Positions 20,166-27,677 of a stretch of DNA of 27,677 nt are shown piece after piece. Below the pieces are notes generated by a model that searched no databases, was not told the DNA's origin, and was given only the letters and a program-made list of their open reading frames with translations. Source of the DNA: Phallusia fumigata (Eukaryota; Chordata; Ascidiacea; Phlebobranchia; Ascidiidae); assembly GCA_008931825.1 (NCBI GenBank), contig QXVZ01008347.1:1-27677 (forward strand), written 5' to 3'. The first letter of the stretch is position 1, and each line of letters opens with the position of its first letter. The translations under genes were made by a program, and so were the position numbers.

Positions 20166-20284
20166 GTTTCCGCGTGACTACATCATGAGTGCAGACGTAT
20201 CAATTGACAAACAACTCCATGAACCAAATGAAACAACAAACTAAACTAACTGAAACCGAACAATGCTTTTCAGTTGCCATGAAC

Positions 20285-20340
20285 AGTGTTATTGATACTT
20301 GTTGACGAAACTCATCTTTTAACTTTCCGGTCATACACTT
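20285..20340 (-). pseudogene. Possible remnant of the IDGLLLKVSSTS linker exon
   Basis: The minus strand has gaaagttaaaagatgagtttcg and then tcaacaagtatc, reading KVKR, a stop and VSSTSI, like LLKVSSTSN of unit 3. It lies upstream of the 20.0 kb relic in gene order, as expected for a minus-strand unit. Confidence 0.4.
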
Positions 20341-22337
20341 TGAATCGAGAGTTCTTATGTTGCGTAAACGAAACGATCTAATTTTAATATGCGTTAGCAA
20401 CTTTAATAGTGGTGTTACATTCCGACAGCTGGAGATATAAATCAGATGAAAAAATGCAGAAACGAAAACGAATGCGATCTTTAACAAGCTGAAAGTTGTT
20501 CCTTTTTTACACAAAAATTTTGAGTCCGACAAGATAACGTACAAAATATACCAACTCGTTTTTTCTGTATATCATGCGCGATGAATACAAACAAGTGGTA
20601 ATAATATATTTCCATGTTCTGAATAAATGTTTTGATGAAACTGATAAAATATTTGAATTTTAATTGTTGAATCAATGTTACAAAGAGCGAGAATCACACG
20701 GTATTTGTTACAAAAGGGCAAAAAGACACTGGAAAGGAAAGTGAAGCCGTGGAGTCACAAAGAACGTATTTCTTTTCTTTTATAAAATGTAACCAGTTGG
20801 AAACCTGAGATGACCTGATTAGACGACTTGTTTTTTTGTACATAAATGCGAACATCGTGTGACGCAATGGGCATGGCAAAAAGCCAGCCGGCTACCGGGA
20901 AATGTTCGATTTCTTAGAATTGTTGTTCAACTTGACGGTAAACATTGTTTGCACAAACAACAAATGCAAGCAATATGCAGCCAGGTAATTGCGAATTCGA
21001 ACTTACTCGCATATGTAAGTTGAAAATCCAACCACAACATGTACCTTAGCGCTCGAACAGTGCTATATTGCGCAACAAAAAACACAGAAAAGCAAATGGG
21101 GCACGTTATGCATGAAACTACAGTTAATAGTTTTCTGTGAGCTTTTCGCAGCTGATATAATATTGTATGCAACTTGATTAGGTTTCTGGGAAATGGAGTG
21201 GATGACACAATTCTGACGTTGGACCCACACTTTAATGCCACCTAGTGTCAGTTTATTGTTGCGTTTTTATTTGGACGAGGCTTTAACATTCTGCTAGTGT
21301 TTGGGTAGGTTGTCGCTGTGTTGTCACAGAAAGACGTTGTGAGATTGCTGTTTTTTAACCAGCCTTTTTTCGAATAAAGACTGCAATTACTGATAACTGA
21401 AGGCTCCGAACCGAAAAGGCGTGTAACATTTGTTCTAGTACGGTTTGAATGGGAAAGAATCATAAAAAAGTTTTGCGATTTCGAAACGTAATTTGTTGTT
21501 GAACCTATGCCGGAAAATGCTTTTGAGCATCCCAGCATTGCAAAGCACACCAGAGAAGTCTTTCAAACATATAAACTTATTGAGCTTCGGTTTAAACTCA
21601 TTTCTGTTACCTCAGTAAGCAGAACAACATAGAAAATAACAGCAAAAACCTAATGTGCGCGCCATGCCATTAGACCGATATACGGTTGTTTTTTTTAGAT
21701 GCCTATCGCGTGTTGCAGGGACAGGACGTTGGTATTTCTAGCGATTCACACACTGCCAAAAAGGAATAGTGATGAAAGCGATTTTGACTAGTCTTGACTG
21801 TTTTCACAGGTTTTCCCGGCAAGAAAAAAACTTTTAACTTTTTCTTCATGCACACGTACAAGAGAAATGACAATATCTGATCAAAAGGGGCAGGATGGGC
21901 AATGGCTAAGCGTAGGACGAGTTTTTTGACGCTTTTAGTATCATGCAGTTGGAAAATTTAAACCATCAGCAAAGGTGTTGAACCGTAATTAAAACGTTTT
22001 TTGATTTAATGATTTCATAAGGTATATTTTACTGATAAAGTGATGGAGTTCTCGAAAAAAGATACAAACCAGTACTTGTGTGTAAAACATTTTCTGCGTT
22101 TCGACAAACGCCGTTGTTATACTTGGGAATGACTCGGAAAAGCGGCGAAAAGAAGACTTTCCAGCTTTGCGTAAATAAGCACACATTTCACGCATTTCTA
22201 AATAGTCTTCTGAAAAGATGCAAGTCACTACTTGGTGAATTTATGAAGGTATTCCTGGCAAATGTGTTTTTGTACCGACGTTTCGGAATAAACGAACAAA
22301 AACAGTCACTTATCATCAGACAACAGCGTTTGTCGAA
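20341..22337. other. Unrecognised DNA
   Basis: Two consecutive minus-strand open frames (21550-21248, with several NxT/S sites such as NSNLTTS and NKNATIN, and 21241-20927, starting ALKCGSNVRIVSSTPFP) could be exons of an extracellular protein. A possible acceptor (tgacactag) lies between them. I find no domain and no full gene model, so I do not call them genes. Confidence 0.3.
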
Positions 22338-22472
22338 ACGCCGAAAAAGTACTGGCTTGTATCTACTTATCGGGGGACATAATTTTAATTTTTTTGTGAT
22401 TTGGNACGCCGAAAAAGTACTGGCTTGTATCTACTTATCGGGGTACATAATTTTAATTTTTTTGTGATTTGG
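22338..22472 (+). repeat. 67-bp duplication around a single N
   Basis: Positions 22338-22404 and 22406-22472 are the same 67 bases (acgccgaaaaagtactggct and onward) except one G/T difference, separated by an N at 22405. The copies abut the N exactly, which is typical of two contig ends overlapping without being merged. Confidence 0.8.
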
Positions 22473-22978
22473 GATACCGGCATATTCAGCAATCGTTGTT
22501 AGTGCAAGTTGCTTCCAAACCATGTGTTTATTTCGTTATCAGATGTGTTTTTCTGAAGGTTAAATGCATCATCTATAGAAGGGTGTACTAACCTGTTTTC
22601 GTATTACAAAACACTTTTATTGTAACTAGATGAAGCGTTTACTTTTCCTCAGGTGTTCTAGTTTGGTGCGAAAAGGGGTTCTTTGTTGATTGCAGCCGCG
22701 CATCTAAAGCTGTGTGGTAGTTTTTGGATGCCAAAATTATAAAAACAAAAAACGTAGTATTACCTGGTAATTGTTGTAAGCATTTTACGTATTTACAATT
22801 TGATGCTTATGTTGAGAGAAATAAATAAACATCAGTTTGTGTGCTTAGTACAAGTACATGCAAATAGCGATAAACAAGTAAATGTGGTTAGATTATTCGG
22901 TTATACGCTACTTGAAACTTTTAAGAGTTGCTGGGATGCTCACGCAATTGTTGAAGTTCTGGTTTTGGGACATTTGCC

Positions 22979-23221
22979 ATGCTGGACTTTAGGCAAAATG
23001 CAATGACATGCACAACGGCTCTTAAATCCAACAGGTCAAACAAAAACGCCGCAGTTGAAAACCCGGAAAAATGCGCACAGCAAATTCTAAAATTTTTGAA
23101 TTTCCAAAAGAGGGAATTTCAAAAACCTTTGAAACCGCTAAAAAAGCAAACTAAGGATCTTTCTTCACTCAATTCTACAAGCGAAACCTCAACATTGCAT
23201 CAAATAGCCAAAAGACCCTAA
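22979..23221 (+). other. Lys-rich open frame, possible terminal exon
   Basis: An 80-codon frame ends at a stop at 23221. It has a coding-like, Lys/Asn-rich composition (NPEKCAQQILKFLNFQKREF) and a possible acceptor at ccaacag (23033). It has no recognised domain and no linked upstream exon. Confidence 0.2.
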
Positions 23222-23726
23222 CTTACAAAAGTGGTCAACAACTGTTTTTCTTCGTGTTCCTTCCTTTTTTCCCAATTTTTCTCAAGTAATGCCAACGTAG
23301 TTTTGCTTTTGTAGTCACAGTGTATGATTGAACGCAAATCAAATATTTTGACCAGTTCAAACTACCGGGTAAACATTGTTATCAGCCCTTATTCAGTGAA
23401 AACCTGAAACACAGTCAAGTACGGAAGTTAGGGTTATCAATTAGGCTACAAATTAGGAGACAGAAACTTGATTAATATTTTATCACGTCTCGAAAACACA
23501 CTTTCAATTAATATTTTAATCTGATGATAACATAAAACATTGGCACTACTGATTTTCTTACATTACGATTCTCCAAAAGTTTTCTTACGTAGATTTCTTT
23601 CCTAACAAATTACTCCTCGATTTTGTTAAGGACTTTATCACTGCCTTGTTGCATAATATCCTGAGTTTGTTTTGGTCCTTAAGAGTCCCAATTCAGAAAT
23701 AAAACAACCAATCAAAACGACTTTAA

Positions 23727-23809
23727 AATAAAGGACAAATAATGTAATTTTCAATCTCAATAAAGGACAAATGTAACTGAATAAAGGATTGTCCTTTGAA
23801 ATAAAGGAC
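23727..23809. repeat. Cluster of aataaaggac motifs
   Basis: The 10-mer aataaaggac occurs at 23727, 23759 and 23800, with one variant at 23780, plus an inverted attgtccttt. The run ends ggttggcaaccc, a sequence often seen at the edge of dispersed repeats. It is probably a repeat terminus. Confidence 0.5.
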
Positions 23810-24014
23810 GGTTGGCAACCCAGCCTGAAGTAAATCTGAAAAGTTTTAAAACAGATTTTCAAATAAACGTGAGGTACTTTAAACCCAGTTTTCCCCTTCA
23901 AAGGCAGTCGAATAGCAAGCAAAGATATATTATTAAGAAAATGTTTTGGTTAACAATTTGTACTCAGAGTTTGCATCTTGTACGTTCAACGCTTTCAGCT
24001 AGCGGATCTAACAG

Positions 24015-24221
24015 TTGATCAATAGTGTTGCAGCATTAAGCAAGGTGGTTCCTTCCACGGCACTTCAAACGTCTGCTTCCCCAGGCAGAACACGCTCTGA
24101 CGTCATGTCGCAACGCGCGGAGTCCGCAAACTCGAGACGCCGTCAGTTGATTGCTACGCGGTTTGCATTGCACGAAAGGTTGAAGTTAACAGAATTACAA
24201 ATACTGCCCAAGAGAGCCTAA
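24015..24221 (+). other. GC-richer open frame with possible acceptor
   Basis: The frame ends at a stop at 24221. After a good acceptor tract (gtctgcttccccag) it reads GRTRSDVMSQRAES and then RRRQLIATRFALHERLKLTE. It is basic, with no known domain. It could be a terminal exon, or simply promoter-like GC-rich sequence, because it overlaps a CRE site. Confidence 0.2.
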
Positions 24222-24409
24222 ATCCTCAAAAAAAAACCTTGCTCAATTTTGAAAAACATTGCAACTCCCTCGCATGACATCCAGCAGTGTAAACCACCTT
24301 TCAATTTTAATAAAAACCCGCTTCTGACACATGTTATGAAACACTCGTTTACCTAAACTACTGCCGCGATGTACGCGTGACTCGTAGTTACATACGATAA
24401 GTGACGTCA
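24098..24409. promoter_or_regulatory. Two perfect CRE/ATF octamers
   Basis: TGACGTCA occurs at 24098-24105 and 24402-24409, about 300 bases apart in a locally CpG-rich stretch. The same octamer also occurs inside FN3 coding exons (6493, 13634), so the motif alone is weak evidence for a promoter. Confidence 0.2.
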
Positions 24410-24782
24410 CAACGCTGAGGCGACACCTAACGTCCAACGTTACGAACACAACAAATACGTCATAATCATGTAAAATCTCGGAAATTTGCAACTGAATATG
24501 CCCTAATGTTGCGTTATGGGAAAAAGCTGGTAGTTTTTTACACCTAAAACACTGTGAATATCGTTCAAACAGCCACTAACTTTTTTACCCGGTAATAGAC
24601 CGAGTTATTTGAAGAATAAATACAAATTAGGTTTATTTCTGTTGGACGGGTTGCAAACGAACATCAAATCGTAGTGAGTTACCTTGCTTTGAATTTTACT
24701 AAATTTATGGTTTTGTGCTACCTACATTTTTCGCAAACCGTTTTGTCGAGTCATGTTATTCATGTCACGTGACTTTCCAGAC

Positions 24783-24925
24783 ATGGCCGGGAAATAGGAC
24801 ACGTTTAAAGCTAGAGCGCCTTAACAAAAAAGGAGATTTAATTCTTGATGGTTCCGGCTACCAACAAAGAGTCCACGCGATTGCAAAATGCGCCAGAGGT
24901 GTTTACAACAACGCGATGACGTGAG
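24783..24925 (+). pseudogene. Remnant of the GCW-domain exon
   Basis: The plus strand reads TWPGNRTRLKLERL, then GDLILDGSGYQQRVHAIAKC and ARGVYNNAMT before a stop. This follows ANRSIPTREGDPILDGNYWT and RVNAIQKCARVANN of the exon at 27309-27472. The GCWTDT start is lost, and a deletion removes part of NNHGDDVFAVQ and the donor. It lies about 2 kb upstream of the live gene in the same orientation. Confidence 0.65.
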
Positions 24926-25050
24926 GCGCCCTCAAATTTTTCGAAGGCTACATGACATTCAACGCATACTGCATGTAAATTATCATCAGAAGCGACTTGA
25001 TGTGCGAATTATTGGACCTTGGTGAAAATCTGTTCACAATAGTTTCAATC

Positions 25051-25180
25051 GCCAAGGTGGCCGAGTGGTTAGCGACACTGCCTTGTGCACACTAGATTGC
25101 GGGTTCCAATCCCATCTCGGTCGCTCGAGTTTTCCTGAGACAGAAATTTGAGAAGACATTGCTCCAAACCAGAGGAACCC
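25051..25180 (+). repeat. tRNA-derived SINE
   Basis: The tRNA-like head has an A box (tggccgagtgg) and a B box (ggttccaatcc, one base off consensus). It is followed by a body with attgctccaaaccagaggaa, a motif also found at 10797. The stem bases at both ends do not pair well, so it is a tRNA pseudogene head and not a working tRNA. Confidence 0.65.
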
Positions 25181-25950
25181 GATGGCTTGACCGAAATTGA
25201 AGTCCGCACTTTTATCATATATTGCCTGTTTTTAATTATTTCACCAATTTGATGACATACAAAAAATAACGTTATGTCAAAAATCCTGAATTATTAAAGT
25301 AGGCTACACTTGCTTTGCAGCGTAACCAAGCAATAAAAAAGTGTTTTTTGACGTCCTGCCCACTTTACTCACAAAGCATGATGTGAAAAGGAACGAGCCG
25401 TGCGATCTTACAGTTTCATTTAACATAGGTGTTCTTGCAACGCTAAAAAGGGAGCACTTGAGCGTACATGTGCGTAAACCAGATTAATTTGTTTTTTTTA
25501 CACATTTCTGGCGAGACCTGTAAAGTGGTTTGCAATTTGCTGGAGGGTCGGGCAAATATACAACGTATACCGCCTAATAAGTCGTGTTTTACAACCATGT
25601 TTTAATGCGCCAAACCTATTTATTGTGGCATATTGCAGTTTTTGCCAGAAGCTCCTGCAATTAAAGCTTAATTACTTCTTAAGTGGATGTAAGTGTTTGA
25701 ATCACGTTTTGATAGCAGCTGTTTCTAAAAATCTAAGAAAACTTTTAGGTCTGTGTTAATTGGCATCCTTGAGTTCTCAGGTCTATTTTAACGCTGCAAA
25801 GTTAATCTGTAGGGCGGTGTCTCATGCATAAAGGCGTAACGGCATTCCGGACAATTTAAAGTTATTTTTTACCGGGCTACGTTTTTACTACTTTCCTTTG
25901 TGTGGGTTGGCTTTGTACAGGGAAAAAAATATTTGCTTCGGTTTGTTTTA
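25181..25950. other. Non-coding stretch
   Basis: I see no exon, RNA gene or repeat end in this AT-rich stretch. Confidence 0.4.
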
Positions 25951-25954
25951 AAAA

Positions 25955-26257
25955 GTTCTGGCGACTATAGGAGTAAGAAAACAAACCACATGATCTCACT
26001 CTTTGGCACCTTTGTCACAAAATAATAAAATTCCGCTCAGTTTCATAAATGTTTGACAGTTTCCAGAAATTTTCCACATCTTTTTTGCAAAACTAAAGTT
26101 ATATGCTTTTTAACCTTGGTTTTTAGAAGTTGTGGAGATTAAGAGCAAAAAAAACAAACATCATGATCTCAATTATCAGCACGTTGGTCACAAGATAATA
26201 AAAACCCTCCCAGTTTCATCAATGAAATTTCTACAAATTCTTCACAAACTTTTCACT
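25955..26257 (+). repeat. Diverged tandem repeat, two copies
   Basis: The copy at 25955-26089 (catgatctcactctttggcac ending near ttccacatc) matches 26128-26257 (catgatctcaattatcagcac ending near cttcacaaac). The copies are interspersed with small changes and have no coding frame. Confidence 0.55.
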
Positions 26258-26556
26258 TCTTGGCTGCCGTTCAATTTGATCAGAAAGAAAAACGTGTTGC
26301 AAACTTCTGTGTGCGTATGAATTTTTCTGTGTAAAAGATGTTTGGAAACTGGTATTGCATTTAAAAACTTTTGTTTCAGTATTGTTTTAGGTTAGATTTT
26401 GATCATATAATATATCTGGTACATAAATATATCTGGTACATCAAAAAATCTACTTGTTGTTCAATGTACGCCGCTTTTAGCTCAAGCAGCAATGAAAGCT
26501 CTGCAATACTTGCACGAAAAAGCCTGGGGCAAGAAGGAAAAGTACCGAGATATTAA

Positions 26557-26565
26557 TATAAAAGG
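26557..26565 (+). promoter_or_regulatory. TATA box of the GCW-domain gene
   Basis: tataaaagg stands about 30 bases before a likely transcription start near 26588. It is followed by a 5' UTR exon ending at caaag|gtaact (26649), an intron, and the acceptor tttgtttcag at 26773 just before the ATG at 26779. Confidence 0.6.
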
Positions 26566-26778
26566 AAGAACATTTGCTAAAGAAAATCATTTCAAGTCGG
26601 CAACACATCATCATCAACTTTACAGAAGATCTTTGTTAATTTGTCAAAGGTAACTGGTTTGTACTATAGTATAATTGTTAAAATATTTTGTAAAAGGTAA
26701 ACTTTTTTGCAGCATTCCCTCAGGTGCCGTGACAATTGACAGTATTATTATTTCCATGCTTGTTTTGTTTCAGTTAGG

Positions 26779-27472
26779 ATGAGGATTTTTGTTCTGACGA
26801 TCGCCTGTGCATTCATTGGAGTTGCAAGCGCCGTGATTTATTACCCAGGTGAGGTGTGTTTGTTTGTTTAATTTTTATCCCCGGTGGGGGGAAATGCTCG
26901 AATGCCTTATGCTCGCGATGAGTACACCGTGCAGTTTCGTTTAATCATTCTCTATTAGATTGTTTCGATATTTTTCAATTGGTGGTATTGGGTCAATCCA
27001 ACAGGCCCACAGGGTGAGAGCAATGTCGCTTAAAGTTCTCGCTCCGGAAAAAAACCCCAGACAGGATTAGAACCCACAACCTTGCGAGCAGAAAGCAATC
27101 GCTCTGATCACGAGGCAATGTTGTTGGGGATAACTTTCGTGGTGATAAACGCGAGAGTAGTGGACACAACAGCAAAACTTGACATTTAAAGTATTTTCTA
27201 ACGAGCTTTATTAGGTCGTTTGTAACAAAGCGGACAAAAACTTTTAAACATTTAAAATATGCGACAGGAAAACTTTGCGTCACCATCGCCAAAGCATTTC
27301 TTATTTAGTAACCTACAGCAGTCTTGGATGTTGGACGGACACCGCCAACAGGTCGATCCCGACAAGAGAAGGAGATCCCATTCTTGATGGAAACTACTGG
27401 ACAAGAGTCAACGCGATTCAAAAATGCGCCAGAGTCGCTAACAATCACGGAGATGACGTATTTGCTGTTCAG
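26779..27472 (+). CDS. Secreted GCW-domain protein, 5' part (runs off window)
   Basis: Coding exon 26779-26848 encodes a signal peptide (MRIFVLTIACAFIGVASA) and VIYYP, ending in phase 1. Exon 27309-27472 follows the acceptor cttatttag and gives VTYSSLGCWTDTANRSIPTR, then DPILDGNYWTRVNAIQKC and ARVANNHGDDVFAVQ, ending CAG|gtaacg in phase 0. The join restores one frame. This LGCWxDTxxR...LDGxY...KCA...FAVQ pattern is, as I recall it, shared by small secreted proteins of marine invertebrates, where DGGWC follows in a next exon; that exon would be beyond the window. Reading through the donor stays open to a stop at 27565, and a 40-nt intron before acttgcag is formally possible, but both are less likely than a normal intron. 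Function is not known to me. Confidence 0.65.
26884..26935 (+). repeat. SINE fragment in intron of the GCW-domain gene
   Basis: The motif gctcgaatgccttatgctc matches 16936-16956. It is a short piece of a tRNA-like element without its B box. Confidence 0.4.
27055..27122 (-). repeat. tRNA-like SINE head, antisense in the same intron
   Basis: On the minus strand it reads gcctcgtgatcagagcg, then gcaaggttgtgggttctaat and cctgtctgg. The B-box-like end is shared with the element at 12250-12280. Confidence 0.6.
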
Positions 27473-27677
27473 GTAACGTTGCAAACCGGAAAATTTAACA
27501 CAAACTTGCAGTCGGTAAACTGTGTCGAGTCGTCAAGCAATTGTGATTGCGGCAGACACAAGTAGTGTTTTTTGATTCGTCTATATATGGCTGTAGTGGG
27601 CAAACTTCAGTGGAAGAGTCACCTGCGGAAAACCACAAGCACCAACAAGCAGCAAAATATGTTTCTGCAGTAGTGTC

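Noticed and set aside
25051..25123. Functional tRNA gene
   Set aside because: A and B boxes are present, but the B box is off consensus, the acceptor ends pair poorly, and the same body sequence recurs elsewhere, so it is a SINE.

Overview
The window looks like invertebrate metazoan nuclear DNA, most probably a tunicate of the Ciona type. It is AT-rich, genes are split into short exons (mostly 70-230 nt) by compact GT-AG introns, the proteins are extracellular FN3/EGF modules with signal or GPI-type ends, and the repeats are tRNA-derived SINEs and small hAT-like MITEs. There is no bacterial or phage organisation. The taxon is inferred from style and not proven. Two single N bases (15857, 22405) show it comes from a draft assembly.

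Most of the window (about 1.7-20.3 kb) is a duplicated array of one gene family, present in both orientations. The best copy is unit 3, on the minus strand: eleven exons between 15892 and 12035 join without a frame break into 526 codons. They encode FN3 material, a Cys-rich segment with a CYCDASC motif, a complete FN3 domain, two EGF-like domains and a short hydrophobic C-terminus typical of GPI anchoring. Unit 2 (plus, 5187-8039) has the same exons but a frameshift in EGF1, a lost 5' exon and a 17-nt micro-exon. Unit 1 (plus, 2528-3367) keeps only the EGF and tail exons. Exon remnants lie at about 3.7, 8.7-9.1, 11.7, 18.9 and 20.0-20.3 kb. A tRNA-SINE lies antisense in the last intron of units 1 and 3, with a worn trace in unit 2, so it predates the duplications.

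Inside the right flank of the array (17.9-20.2 kb) sits a tandem pair of two-exon genes for short secreted peptides of 69 and 66 residues. They share a signal peptide, a TDG(C/F)IFGKLRG mature start, an acidic Asn-rich middle and a dibasic site before HAWRN. I recognise no known family. One copy lost two bases at the end of exon 1 and appears to compensate with a new splice acceptor 10 nt inside exon 2.

The segment from 20.3 to 26.3 kb is mostly non-coding or unrecognised, with a tRNA-like SINE, short repeats, a 67-bp duplication around an N and a remnant exon of a second family. At the right end, a TATA-driven gene (26557 onward) begins a secreted protein with a GCWTDT...ILDGNY...KCA domain and runs off the window. 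Remnants of its domain exon at 9.15 and 24.8 kb show that this family is interleaved with the FN3/EGF array.

The two families and the peptide genes all encode secreted or surface proteins. The locus reads as a fast-evolving cluster of extracellular genes generated by segmental duplication, decay and mobile-element insertion. A role in immunity or recognition would be speculation.
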